NCBI RefSeq assembly: GCF_040954835.1 | Contig: NC_090709.1 | Span: 38,300,776 to 38,364,775, forward strand | From: Lepisosteus oculatus | Lineage: Eukaryota > Chordata > Actinopteri > Semionotiformes > Lepisosteidae | Direction of reading: 5' to 3' | Length of the DNA stretch: 64,000 nt | Shown here: piece by piece, positions 38,570 to 48,847 of the stretch | How the letters are laid out: each line of letters begins with the position of its first letter | Position numbering within the stretch: the stretch's first letter is position 1 | The notes under the pieces: generated by a model | What the model saw: the letters and a program-made list of their open reading frames with translations, nothing else | The model's database searches: none | Told to the model about the DNA's origin: nothing | Translations under genes and position numbers: made by a program

Positions 38570-39352
38570 TCATTATCATGATCTAGAAACGAGCAGACTA
38601 CGGCAGAGGCGGCGGGTCAAACCGTGCGAGAGCTGCTCCGGCTGTGCGCCCACCCCTGCGCGTCTCCTCTTCCACATCCTCATTGAAAGAAAAATAAACC
38701 CTGAATCTCGCCGTGGAAATAACACGGGCACGCCGGGGCGTGGGAGCGAGAGGAAAAAAAACACCACCACCGAGACGCAGAAAACCAGGTTTTGTCGGTT
38801 TTACACCAGGTATGTTCTTTCAAAGTTCAGTTTGGGGGGGGTATTTTAAAAAGCTGCTCGCCGGCGCGATGGGATCTGTCTTTCTTTTTAAATAGTTCAA
38901 GTCCTGCCCCTCTTGCTCTGATCCTGCCTCTTAAACCCGGACTGTTCTAATTAACACAAGCTTCACCTGGGCAATACGGACGTGTGTATTACAAGCTGAA
39001 TTGAATTAACTAATTAATTTCATTCTGGATGTAATTAGTGATCGGACATGATGCCCGCCTCATTGCTTCATTGCTGTAATGGGACTGTCTTGCACAGCCG
39101 CTCCGCCGCCGCCGGCCCGGATCCCCGGCCTCGATTTTTTATACTGCCGGAGGACCGGCGGCGGTGTGCGGCCACTTATCGCGCTTAACACCGCCATGAC
39201 GGTGCTGCTCTGAGTAACTGAGCTACACACAGCCCAGACATTGTGACTCTCCGTTGTAAAAAAAACAACAACATCAACGCAGTCGTCTTATTAAACCCAC
39301 CGACACTTCCAAAAACCAGACGTTTCCAACTCTCTGCACAGAAGCGCATCAT
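38570..39352 (+). promoter_or_regulatory. Candidate zbtb22 promoter and 5' UTR exons
   Basis: A moderately CpG-rich stretch lies upstream of zbtb22. Two donor-like sites are visible: ACACCAG|GTATGT (exon end 38809) and CGCATCAT|GTAAGG (exon end 39352). A GC-rich block at 39100-39180 contains a TATA-like TTTTTTATA at 39135. The intron following 39352 begins with the 62-bp array and ends at the acceptor of coding exon 1. A non-coding first exon ending at 39352 is therefore the simplest reading. Confidence 0.45.
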
Positions 39353-40113
39353 GTAAGGCAGAGTTACCACACTGGAGTGTCCAGTCAGGGTGTGTGTATG
39401 AACCCCTCTCTCTCTCAGTGCAGTGTTCATGTACTGGAGTGTCCAGTCAGTGTGTGTGTGTGAACCCCTCTCTCTCTCAGTGCAGTGTTCATGTACTGGA
39501 GTGTCCAGTCAGTGTGTCTGTATGAACCCCTCTCTCTCTCAGTGCAGTGTTCATGTACTGGAGTGTCCAGTCAGTGTGTCTGTATGAACCCCCTCTCTCT
39601 CAGTGCAGTGTTCATGTACTGGAGTGTCCAGTCAGTGTGTCTGTATGAACCCCTCTCTCTCTCTCAGTGCAGTGTTCATGTACTGGAGTGTCCAGTCAGT
39701 GTGTCTGTATGAACCCCTCTCTCTCTCAGTGCAGTGTTCATGTACTGGAGTGTCCAGTCAGTGTGTCTGTATGAACCCCTCTCTCTCTCAGTGCAGTGTT
39801 CATGTACTGGAGTGTCCAGTCAGTGTGTGTATGAACCCCTCTCTCTCTCAGTGCAGTGTTCATGTACTGGAGTGTCCAGTCAGTGTGTGTGTATGAACCC
39901 CTCTCTCTCTCTCAGTGCAGTGTTCATGTACTGGAGTGTCCAGTTAGTGTGTCTGTATGAACCCCTCTCTCTCTCAGTGCAGTGTTCATGTACTGGAGTG
40001 TCCAGTCAGTGTGTCTGTATGAACCCCTCTCTCTCACAGTGCAGTGTTACTGTCCTGGAGTGTCCAGGTGGTCAGTGTTGTGTTTTAACCCCTCTCTCTC
40101 TCTTCTCTCTCAG
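39353..40113 (+). repeat. 62-bp minisatellite filling the intron before coding exon 1
   Basis: From about 39360 the intron is a tandem array of a 62-bp unit: GTGTCCAGTCAGTGTGTGTG, TATGAACCCCTCTCTCTCTC, AGTGCAGTGTTCATGTACTG, GA. Each unit contains a pyrimidine run ending in CAG with TGAAC just upstream, the layout of a 3' splice site. The final, diverged copy becomes the actual acceptor CTCTTCTCTCTCAG at 40100-40113. Confidence 0.85.
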
Positions 40114-40116
40114 CTC

Positions 40117-40329
40117 ATGGAGTCAGGCTGTAGCAGCAGTGCCTCTAGCGCCCCCGGTGGCGGAGTGGTGCAGGTGTGTTTCCCCTCAGTCCAGGGGGCT
40201 CTGCTGGCCAGTCTGAACCGCCAGCGTCTGGAGGGGCAGCTGTGTGATCTGGCCATCGAGGTGCAGGGCCGTGTCTTCAGGGCTCATCGGTGTGTGTTGG
40301 CAGCCTCTTCACCCTACTTCCACGATCAG
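40117..40329 (+). CDS. zbtb22: zbtb22, coding exon 1 (N-terminal half of BTB domain)
   Basis: ATG at 40117 lies three bases after the acceptor TCTCTCTCAG; 71 codons run to the donor GATCAG|GTCTGT at 40329, phase 0. The start is a serine-rich leader, then VVQVCFPSVQGALLASLNRQ, RLEGQLCDLAIEVQGRVFRA and HRCVLAASSPYFHDQ, the first half of a BTB/POZ domain. The end SSPYFHDQ joins VLLK of exon 2 exactly as in mammalian ZBTB22 (from memory, SSPYFHDQVLLK). ZBTB22 is a nuclear BTB/zinc-finger protein and presumed transcriptional regulator; the BTB domain mediates dimerisation. ZBTB9 and ZBTB12 fit less well, since ZBTB9 has FHDKLLL here. My recollection is that the mammalian coding region lies in a single exon, which would make this split notable. 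Both flanking introns are filled by the same 62-bp repeat. Confidence 0.85.
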
Positions 40330-40893
40330 GTCTGTCTCAGAGCAGAGTTACCACACTGGAGTGTCCAGTCAGTGTGTCTGTATGAACCCCTCTCTCTCTC
40401 AGTGCAGTGTTCATGTACTGGAGTGTCCAGTCAGTGTGTGTGTATGAACCCCTCTCTCTCTCAGTGCAGTGTTCATGTACTGGAGTGTCCAGTCAGTGTG
40501 TCTGTATGAACCCCTCTCTCTCTCAGTGCAGTGTTCATGTACTGGAGTGTCCAGTCAGTGCGTGTGTATGAACCCCTCTCTCTCAGTGCAGTGTTAATGT
40601 ACTGGAGTGTCCAGTCAGTCAGTGTGTCTGTATGAACCCCTCTCTCTCAGTGCAGTGTTAATGTACTGGAGTGTCCAGTCAGTCAGTGTGTCTGTATGAA
40701 CCCCTCTCTCTCAGTGCAGTGTTCATGTACTGGAGTGTCCAGTCAGTGTGTCTGTGTGAACCCCTCTCTCTCTCAGTGCAGTGTTCATGTACTGGAGTGT
40801 CCAGTCAGTGTGTCTGTATGAACCCCTCTCTCTCTCAGTGCAGTGTTCATGTACTGGAGTGTCCAGTCAGTGTGTGTGTATGAACCCCTCTCT
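40330..40893 (+). repeat. 62-bp minisatellite, intron 1 left part
   Basis: After the donor and a short lead (GCAGAGTTACCACACTGGAG, also present at the start of the upstream intron at 39358) the same 62-bp unit repeats. Length variants arise from the CT run and from a duplicated AGTC near 40615. The array is then interrupted by a LINE insertion within a CT run. Confidence 0.9.
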
Positions 40894-41941
40894 CAATTCA
40901 ATTCAATTCAATTCAAGGTGCTTTATTAGCATGACCGATGGGTACAATCAGTGTTGCCAAAGCAAATAAAAATAATAAAATTAACATAGAACAAAACAAA
41001 AAATAGAAGTAAAATAAAATCTACAGACATGTTACAGACATTTACAACAAAGACATATTATATAATATTGACATACTGTAGGCAGCTGGAGCATTATTGG
41101 GAGACGGACTCACTGTTCCTCAGGCTGTGACAGGAGATCACATACTGGGCTGCCAGATCAACTGAGTTCCCTCCTCCCTCTCCCAGTAGGATTGGGACCT
41201 GTTGTGGTTTTGGCAGGTGTGGGAACTCTGGGATTAGATTTCTGAATTTCGGGAAGAATGTTTCTCTAATCCCAGAGTATCTGTCACAGTGCAGTAGGAA
41301 GTGCACCTCTGTCTCTATTTCTCCCTGCTGGCAGTGGGAGCACAGCCTGTCCTCTCTGGGCAGCCAGGTCTGCCTGTGTCGCCCAGTTTCTATGGCCAGG
41401 TTGTGGACACTGAGCCTGTACTTCGTCAGGGTCTGTTTCTGTTTGTTATTTTTTATTTTGGTCAAATATTCAGCTAGTGTGTATTGTCTGTTTAAGGTTC
41501 TGTAGCATTCCAGTTTATGTTGTGTTTGTGTGTGTGTGTCCCAGTGTGTGAGATATTGCTGTTTGATCTGTGCTGTGATGTGGTTGAGTCTGGGTTGTGG
41601 TGCTCTAGCAGTGCTGTCCTGAGGCTGGTTAGTGTTGGTGTGGCTCAGGTCGGTGAGCCTCAGGACCAGCTGGCTCAGGGGGCTCTGTTTTGGGCTCAGC
41701 TCTTGGCTCAGCAGGGCTTTGTGGTGGTAGGAATTTTGGTCGCTGTTTTTTAGGTGTAGCCAATACTTTAATATTCTTTTCTGTATGTTTATCAATAGTG
41801 GGTACTGGCCTAATTCGGCCCTGCACCCGTTGTTAGGAGTTTTTCTCTGCACACGGAGGATGATTCTACAGATCTCCATGTGCAGAGTTTCTGTGGGGTG
41901 TTTGTCCCATTGGGTGTAATCCTGGTTACACCCAATGGGAC
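40894..41941 (-). mobile_element. 5'-truncated LINE insertion in zbtb22 intron 1
   Basis: Read on the minus strand, an uninterrupted frame from about 41944 to the stop at 41094 encodes a LINE C-terminal region: QDYTQWDKHPTETLHMEICR, later RLSVHNLAIETGRHRQTWLP and the cysteine-rich CSHCQQGEIETEVHFLLHCD. A 3' UTR of about 200 bp holds an AATAAAG signal near 40929 and ends in a TTGAA-type microsatellite tail (40894-40914). The 3' end therefore lies at the left and the copy is antisense to zbtb22. The absence of stops over about 280 codons suggests a recent insertion. The family is shared with the relic at 28880-29725. The clade is uncertain. The CT-rich target prevents clear definition of target-site duplications. 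Confidence 0.8.
41904..41941. repeat. Perfect 16-bp inverted repeat at the truncated LINE end
   Basis: GTCCCATTGGGTGTAA (41904-41919), loop TCCTGG, then TTACACCCAATGGGAC (41926-41941). The arms are the inverted 5' end of the truncated LINE copy, so a small piece was copied back in inverse orientation at integration. Confidence 0.9.
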
Positions 41942-42892
41942 ATCTCTCTCTGTTACATCTCTCTCTCAGTGTAGTGTTCATGTACTGGAGTGTCCAGTCA
42001 GTGTGTGTATGAACCCCTCTCTCTCTCAGTGCAGTGTTCATGTACTGGAGTGTCCAGTCAGTGTGTGTATGAACCCCTCTCTCTCTCAGTGTAGTGTTCA
42101 TGTACTGGAGTGTCCAGTCAGTGTGTGTATGAACCCCTCTCTCTCTCAGTGTAGTGTTCATGTACTGGAGTGTCCAGTCAGTGTGTGTGTATGAACCCCT
42201 CTCTCTCTCAGTGCAGTGTTCATGTACTGGAGTGTCCAGTCAGTGTGTGTGTATGAACCCCTCTCTCTCAGTGCAGTGTTCATGTACTGGAGTGTCCAGT
42301 CAGTGTGTGTGTATGAACCCCTCTCTCTCTCAGTGCAGTGTTCATGTACTGGAGTGTCCAGTCAGGGTGTGTGTGTGAACCCCTCTCTCTCTCAGTGCAG
42401 TGTTCATGTACTGGAGTGTCCAGTCAGTGTGTGTGTATGAACCCCTCTCTCTCTCAGTGCAGTGTTCATGTACTGGAGTGTCCAGTCAGTGTGTCTGTAT
42501 GAACCCCTCTCTCTCTCAGTGCAGTGTTCATGTACTGGAGTGTCCAGTCAGTGTGTCTGTATGAACCCCTCTCTCTCTCAGGGCAGTGTTCATGTACTGG
42601 AGTGTCCAGTCAGTGTGTCTGTATGAACCCCTCTCTCTCTCAGGGCAGTGTTCATGTACTGGAGTGTCCAGTCAGTGTGTCTGTATGAACCCCTCTTTCT
42701 CTCAGTGCAGTGTTCATGTACTGGAGTGTCCAGTCAGGGTGTGTGTGTGAACCCCTCTCTCTCTCAGTGCAGTGTTCATGTACTGGAGTGTCCAGTCAGG
42801 GTGTGTGTATGAACCCCTCTCTCTCAGTGCAGTGTTCATGTACTGGAGTGTCCAGTCAGGGTGTGTGTGTGAACCCCTCTCCCTGTGCCCAG
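41942..42892 (+). repeat. 62-bp minisatellite, intron 1 right part
   Basis: The array resumes after the LINE with about 15 units, including subgroups with AGTGTAGTG (42000-42180), GGGCAGTG (42580-42650) and CAGGGTGTG (42365, 42735, 42860). The last unit leads straight into the acceptor GAACCCCTCTCCCTGTGCCC, AG at 42891-42892. Confidence 0.92.
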
Positions 42893-43574
42893 GTGCTGTT
42901 GAAGAACGTGTCGTCGGTCTCCCTGCCCGCGGTCCTGGACCCGCTGGCGTTCGACAGTGTGCTGGGCTGCGCCTACACGGGCCGCCTGTCGGTGCTGCGT
43001 GCGGAGATGGTCAGCTACGTGACGGTGGCCAGCTTCCTGCAGATGTGGCACATCGTGGACAAGATCACCGAGCTCCTGCGGGGGGGCCGGCGCCCCGCCC
43101 CCGCCCCCGCCCCCGCCACGCCCTCGCGCCAGCAGTCCCCCAGCAGCACGGACTTCCTGTACGGGCCGGCCGGCGGCGGGGGGGAGGCGGAGCCCGGCGG
43201 CCCCCCCGCGCGGCCCTGCCCCCCCCGCCCGGCCCTGCTCCGCCCCCGCCCCCGGGCCACACCCCCCTCCTCCTCCTCCTCCGCGCTCTCGCGCCCCAGC
43301 GGGGAGGGCGACTACTCCAGCTGCGAGGAGGCCTGGCTCTCCAGCACCAGCGCCCCCGGCTGGGGGGCGCCCCAGAGAGCCGCCGAGAAGGGGGGCGCCC
43401 CCAGGGCACGGCCGGCCCTGGGCCCCGCGCCGCCGCGGCACAGGCGCGCTTCCTCCACCCGGGCAGCAGGGGGCGCCGCCGGGCAGGCGTGTGGGGGCGC
43501 AGGCCAGAGGGAGGAGGACGAGGAGGGAGGAGGAGTCGGGCCTGGAGGAGAGGCGGGAGTCTCTGTCTGCCCAG
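42893..43574 (+). CDS. zbtb22: zbtb22, coding exon 2 (rest of BTB domain, linker)
   Basis: The exon begins VLLKNVSSVSLPAVLDPLAF and continues AYTGRLSVLRAEM and VASFLQMWHIVDKITELLR, completing the BTB domain at about residue 137. The phrase LQMWHIVDK is a strong ZBTB22 match. The rest is a low-complexity linker rich in Pro, Ala, Ser, Gly and Arg, with an acidic patch (REEDEEGGG) near its end. The exon has 682 bases and ends in phase 1 at the donor GCCCAG|GTGGGT. The single base G joins GC of exon 3 to make Gly, so the frame is kept. It is strongly GC- and CpG-rich, unlike the GT-rich repeats around it. A CTCF-like motif overlaps 43463-43476. Confidence 0.85.
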
Positions 43575-46500
43575 GTGGGTGTGGAGTGTGTGTGGGCTCT
43601 GTGTGGGTGTGGAGTCTGTGGGCTCTGTGTGGGTGTGGAGTGTGTCTGTGGGCTCTGTGTGGGTGTGGAGTGTGCCTGTGGGCTCTGTGTGGGTGTGGAG
43701 TGTGTGTGGGCTCTGTGTGGGTGTGGAGTGTGTGTGGGCTCTGTGTGGGTGTGGAGTCTGTGGGCTCTGTGTGGGTGTGGAGTGTGTGTGGGCTCTGTGT
43801 GGGTGTGGAGTGTGTCTGTGGGCTCTGTGTGGGTGTGGAGTGTGTCTGTGGGCTCTGTGTGGGTGTGGAGTGTGTGTGAGCTCTGTGTGGGTGTGGAGTG
43901 TGTCTGTGGGCTCTGTGTGGGTGTGGAGTGTGTCTGTGGGCTCTGTGTGGGTGTGGAGTGTCCGTGGGCTCTGTGTGGGTGTGGAGTGTGTCTGTGGGCT
44001 GTGTGGGTGTGGAGTGTCCGTGGGCTCTGTGTGGGTGTGGAGTGTCTGTGGGCTCTGTGTGGGTGTGGAGTGTGCCTGTGGGCTCTGTGTGGGTGTGGAG
44101 TGTCTGTGGGCTGTGTGGGTGTGGAGTGTGTGTGGGCTCTGTGTGGGTGTGGAGTGTGTCTGTGGGCTGTGTGGGTGTGGAGTGTCCGTGGGCTCTGTGT
44201 GGGTGTGGAGTGTGTCTGTGGGCTCTGTGTGGGTGTGGAGTGTGTCTGTGGGCTCTGTGTGGGTGTGGAGTGTGTGTGGGCTCTGTGTGGGTGTGGAGTG
44301 TGTCTGTGGGCTCTGTGTGGGTGTGGAGTGTGTCTGTGGGCTCTGTGTGGGTGTGGAGTGTCTGTGGGCTCTCTGTGGGTGTGGAGTGTCCGTGGTCTCT
44401 GTGTGGGTGTGGAGTGTGTCTGTGGGCTCTGTGTGGGTGTGGAGTGTGTCTGTGGGCTCTGTGTGGGTGTGGAGTGTGTGTGGGCTCTGTGTGGGTGTGG
44501 AGTGTGTGTGGGCTCTGTGTGGGTGTGGAGTGTGTCCGTGGGCTCTGTGTGGGTGTGGAGTGTGTCTGTGGGCTCTGTGTGGGTGTGGAGTGTCCGTGGG
44601 CTCTGTGTGGGTGTGGAGTGTGTCTGTGGGCTCTGTGTGGGTGTGGAGTGTGCCTGTGGGCTCTGTGTGGGTGTGGAGTGTGTCTGTGGGCTCTGTGTGG
44701 GTGTGGAGTGTCTGTGGGCTCTGTGTGGGTGTGGAGTGTGTCCGTGGGCTCTGTGTGGGTGTGGAGTGTGTGTGAGCTCTGTGTGGGTGTGGAGTGTGTC
44801 TGTGGGCTGTGTGGGTGTGGAGTGTCCGTGGGCTCTGTGTGGGTGTGGAGTGTCTGTGGGCTCTGTGTGGGTGTGGAGTGTGTCTGTGGGCTCTGTGTGG
44901 GTGTGGAGTGTGCCTGTGGGCTCTGTGTGGGTGTGGAGTGTCTGTGGGCTGTGTGGGTGTGGAGTGTGTGTGGGCTCTGTGTGGGTGTGGAGTGTGTGTG
45001 GGCTCTGTGTGGGTGTGGAGTGTGTCTGTGGGCTGTGTGGGTGTGGAGTGTGTCTGTGGGCTCTGTGTGGGTGTGGAGTGTGTGTGTGGGCTCTGTGTGG
45101 GTGTGGAGTGTGTCCGTGGTCTCTGTGTGGGTGTGGAGTGTGTCTGTGGGCTCTGTGTGGGTGTGGAGTGTCTGTGGGCTCTGTGTGGGTGTGGAGTGTG
45201 TCTGTGGGCTCTGTGTGGGTGTGGAGTGTGTCTGTGGGCTCTGTGTGGGTGTGGAGTGTGTCTGTGGGCTCTGTGTGGGTGTGGAGTGTCTGTGGGCTCT
45301 GTGTGGGTGTGGAGTGTGTGTGAGCTCTGTGTGGGTGTGGAGTGTGTCTGTGGGCTCTGTGTGGGTGTGGAGTGTCCGTGGTCTCTGTGTGGGTGTGGAG
45401 TGTGTCTGTGGGCTCTGTGTGGGTGTGGAGTGTGTGTGTGGAGTGTGTGTGAGCTCTGTGTGGGTGTGGAGTGTGTCTGTGGGCTCTGTGTGGGTGTGGA
45501 GTGTCTGTGGGCTCTCTGTGGGTGTGGAGTGTCCGTGGTCTCTGTGTGGGTGTGGAGTGTCTGTGGGCTCTGTGTGGGTGTGGAGTGTCTGTGGGCTCTG
45601 TGGGGGTGTGGAGTGTGTGTGGGCTCTGTGTGGGTGTGGAGTGTGTCCGTGGGCTCTGTGTGGGTGTGGAGTATGTCTGTGGGCTCTGTGTGGGTGTGGA
45701 GTGTGTGTGGGCTCTGTGTGGGTGTGGAGTGTGTCTGTGGGCTCTGTGTGGGTGTGGAGTGTGTGTGGGCTCTGTGTGGGTGTGGAGTGTGTGTGGGCTC
45801 TGTGTGGGTGTGGAGTGTGTCCGTGGTCTCTGTGTGGGTGTGGAGTGTGTCTGTGGGCTCTGTGTGGGTGTGGAGTGTCCGTGGTCTCTGTGTGGGTGTG
45901 GAGTGTCTGTGGGCTCTGTGTGGGTGTGGAGTGTCTGTGGGCTCTGTGTGGGTGTGGAGTGTCCGTGGTCTCTGTGTGGGTGTGGAGTGTGTCTGTGGGC
46001 TCTGTGTGGGTGTGGAGTGTGTGTGGGCTCTGTGTGGGTGTGGAGTGTGTCCGTGGTCTCTGTGTGGGTGTGGAGTGTGTGTGTGGGCTCTGTGTGGGTG
46101 TGGAGTGTCTGTGGGCTCTGTGTGGGTGTGGAGTGTGTCTGTGGGCTCTGTGTGGGTGTGGAGTGTCTGTGGGCTCTGTGTGGGTGTGGAGTGTGTGTGA
46201 GCTCTGTGTGGGTGTGGAGTGTGTCTGTGGGCTCTGTGTGGGTGTGGAGTGTCTGTGGGCTCTGTGTGGGTGTGGAGTGTCTGTGGGCTCTGTGTGGGTG
46301 TGGAGTGTGTGTGGGCTCTGTGTGGGTGTGGAGTTTGTCCGTGGTCTCTGTGTGGGTGTGGAGTGTGTCTGTGGGCTCTGTGTGGGTGTGGAGTGTCTGT
46401 GGGCTCTGTGTGGGTGTGGAGTGTGTGTGGGCTCTGTGTGGGTGTGGAGTGTCCGTGGTCTCTGTGTGGGTGTGGAGTGTGTGTTAGGGCTCTGTGTGGG

Positions 46501-48299
46501 TGTGGAGTGTGTCCGTGGGCTCTGTGTGGGTGTGGAGTGTGTCTGTGGGCTCTGTGTGGGTGTGGAGTGTCTGTGGGCTCTGTGTGGGTGTGGAGTGTGT
46601 CCGTGGGCTCTGTGTGGGTGTGGAGTGTGTGTGAGCTCTGTGTGGGTGTGGAGTGTCTGTGGGCTCTGTGTGGGTGTGGAGTGTGTCCGTGGGCTCTGTG
46701 TGGGTGTGGAGTGTGTGTGAGCTCTGTGTGGGTGTGGAGTGTCTGTGGGCTCTGTGTGGGTGTGGAGTGTGTCTGTGGGCTCTGTGTGGGTGTGGAGTGT
46801 GTCTGTGGGCTCTGTGTGGGTGTGGAGTGTGTGTGAGCTCTGTGTGGGTGTGGAGTGTGTGTGTGGGCTCTGTGTGGGTGTGGAGTGTGTGTGTGGGCTC
46901 TGTGTAGGTGTGGAGTGTCTGTGGGCTCTGTGTGGGTGTGGAGTGTGTGTGGGCTCTGTGTGGGTGTGGAGTGTCCGTGGTCTCTGTGTGGGTGTGGAGT
47001 GTGTGTGTGGGCTCTGTGTGGGTGTGGAGTGTGTCCGTGGGCTCTGTGTGGGTGTGGAGTGTGTCTGTGGGCTCTGTGTGGGTGTGGAGTGTGTCTGTGG
47101 TCTCTGTGTGGGTGTGGAGTGTCTGTGGGCTCTGTGTGGGTGTGGAGTGTGTGTGTGGGCTCTGTGTGGGTGTGGAGTGTGTGTGTGGGCTCTGTGTGGG
47201 TGTGGAGTGTCTGTGTGCTCTGTGTGGGTTCGGAGTGTGTGTGGGCTCTGTGTGGGTGTGGAGTGTCCGTGGTCTCTGTGTGGGTGTGGAGTGTGTGTGT
47301 GGGCTCTGTGTGGGTGTGGAGTGTGTCCGTGGGCTCTGTGTGGGTGTGGAGTGTGTCTGTGGGCTCTGTGTGGGTGTGGAGTGTGTCTGTGGGCTCTGTG
47401 TGGGTGTGGAGTGTGTGTGAGCTCTGTGTGGGTGTGGAGTGACTGTGGTCTCTGTGTGGGTGTGGAGTGTGTCTGTGGTCTCTGTGTGGGTGTGGAGTGT
47501 GTCTGTGGTCTCTGTGTGGGTGTGGAGTGTGTGTGTGGGCTCTGTGTGGGTGTGGAGTGTGTGTGTGGGCTCTGTGTGGGTGTGGAGTGTGCCTGTGGGC
47601 TCTGTGGGGGTGTGGAGTGTGTCTGTGGTCTCTGTGTGGGTGTGGAGTGTCTGTGGGCTCTGTGTGGGTGTGGAGTGTGTCTGTTGGCTCTGTGTGGGTG
47701 TGGAGTGTGTGTGTGGGCTCTGTGTGGGTGTGGAGTGTGTCCGTGGGTGTGGAGTGTGTGTGGGCTCTGTGTGGGTGTGGAGTGTGTCTGTGGTCTCTGT
47801 GTGGGTGTGGAGTGTGTGTGGGCTCTGTGTGGGTGTGGAGTGTGTCTGTGGGCTCTGTGTGGGTGTGGAGTGTCCGTGGGCTCTGTGTGGGTGTGGAGTG
47901 TGTCTGTGGGCTCTGTGTGGGTGTGGAGTGTGTGTGGGCTCTGTGTGGGTGTGGAGTGTGTCTGTGGGCTCTGTGTGGGTCTGGAGTGTGTCTGTGGGCT
48001 CTGTGTGGGTGTGGAGTGTGTCTGTGGGCTCTCTGTGGGTGTGGAGTGTGTCTGTGGGCTCTGTGTGGGTGTGGAGTGTGTCTGTGGGCTCTGTGTGGGT
48101 GTGGAGTGTGTCCGTGGGCTCTGTGTGGGTGTGGAGTGTCTGTGGGCTCTGTGTGGGTGTGGAGTGTGTGTGGGCTCTGTGTGGGTGTGGAGTGTGTCTG
48201 TGGGCTCTGTGTGGGTGTGGAGTGTGTCTGTGGGCTCTGTGTGGGTGTGGGTGTGTCCGTGGTCTCTGTGTGGGTGTGGAGTGTCTGTGGGCTCTGTGG
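43575..48299 (+). repeat. G-rich minisatellite of about 30 bp filling zbtb22 intron 2
   Basis: Roughly 160 units of GTGTGGAGTGTGTCTGTGGG plus CTCTGTGTGG, with 26-, 28- and 32-bp variants (GTGTGTGGG, GTCCGTGG, GTCTGTGG). The first unit begins at the splice donor itself: CCAG|GTGGGTGTGGAG matches the unit's TGTGGGTGTGGAG. The + (non-template) strand is very G-rich and C-poor throughout. Open frames up to 1663 codons on the minus strand and 940 on the plus strand exist only because the unit rarely makes a stop. Confidence 0.95.
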
Positions 48300-48324
48300 T
48301 CACACGTGCCCCTGTCTCCTCCAG

Positions 48325-48814
48325 GCCGGTACCCCAGCGCGAGTGACCAGGAGGGGGAGCAGGAGTACGGCGAGGAGGAGGAGGATGAAGAGCTGGCGGC
48401 GGCAGGCAGCGGGGCGCGGGACAGTGGGGGGGCAGCGGACATGGAGCTGGTGGGGGGGGCAGAGGCCGAGGCCGGGGGGCGGCCCAGCTCCTCCTGCCCC
48501 TCCTCGCCCCTGCCCAGCGGGGCGCCGTGGCAGGTGAGCTCCTGGCTGCAGCCGGGCGGCAGGCCGGGGGAGGAGGAGGAGGAGGGGGGCGCCGAGGAGG
48601 AGTACGGCGGGGAGGAGGAGGAGGAGGAGGATGAGGAGGAGGACGCGGAGGCCGAGGAGTTCGGGGAGGCGGGGCGCTACGCGGCCGCGGCGGCGTTCGG
48701 GGGCGACACGTACGACGAGATCGAGGACGGCACGGGGCAGGTATCCCAGAGGCCCCTGCTGCCCTCCGCCCTCGAGCACAGCGACTTCTTCCTGGCCGGC
48801 GAGGCGCCCCCCCC

Positions 48815-48847
<33 letters not shown>

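Noticed and set aside
43312..48303. A 1663-codon minus-strand frame and + strand frames up to 940 codons rich in CGVC or HTPHPHR.
   Set aside because: They are intron 2 minisatellite. The unit lacks stops, and the splice junctions of zbtb22 fall on either side.
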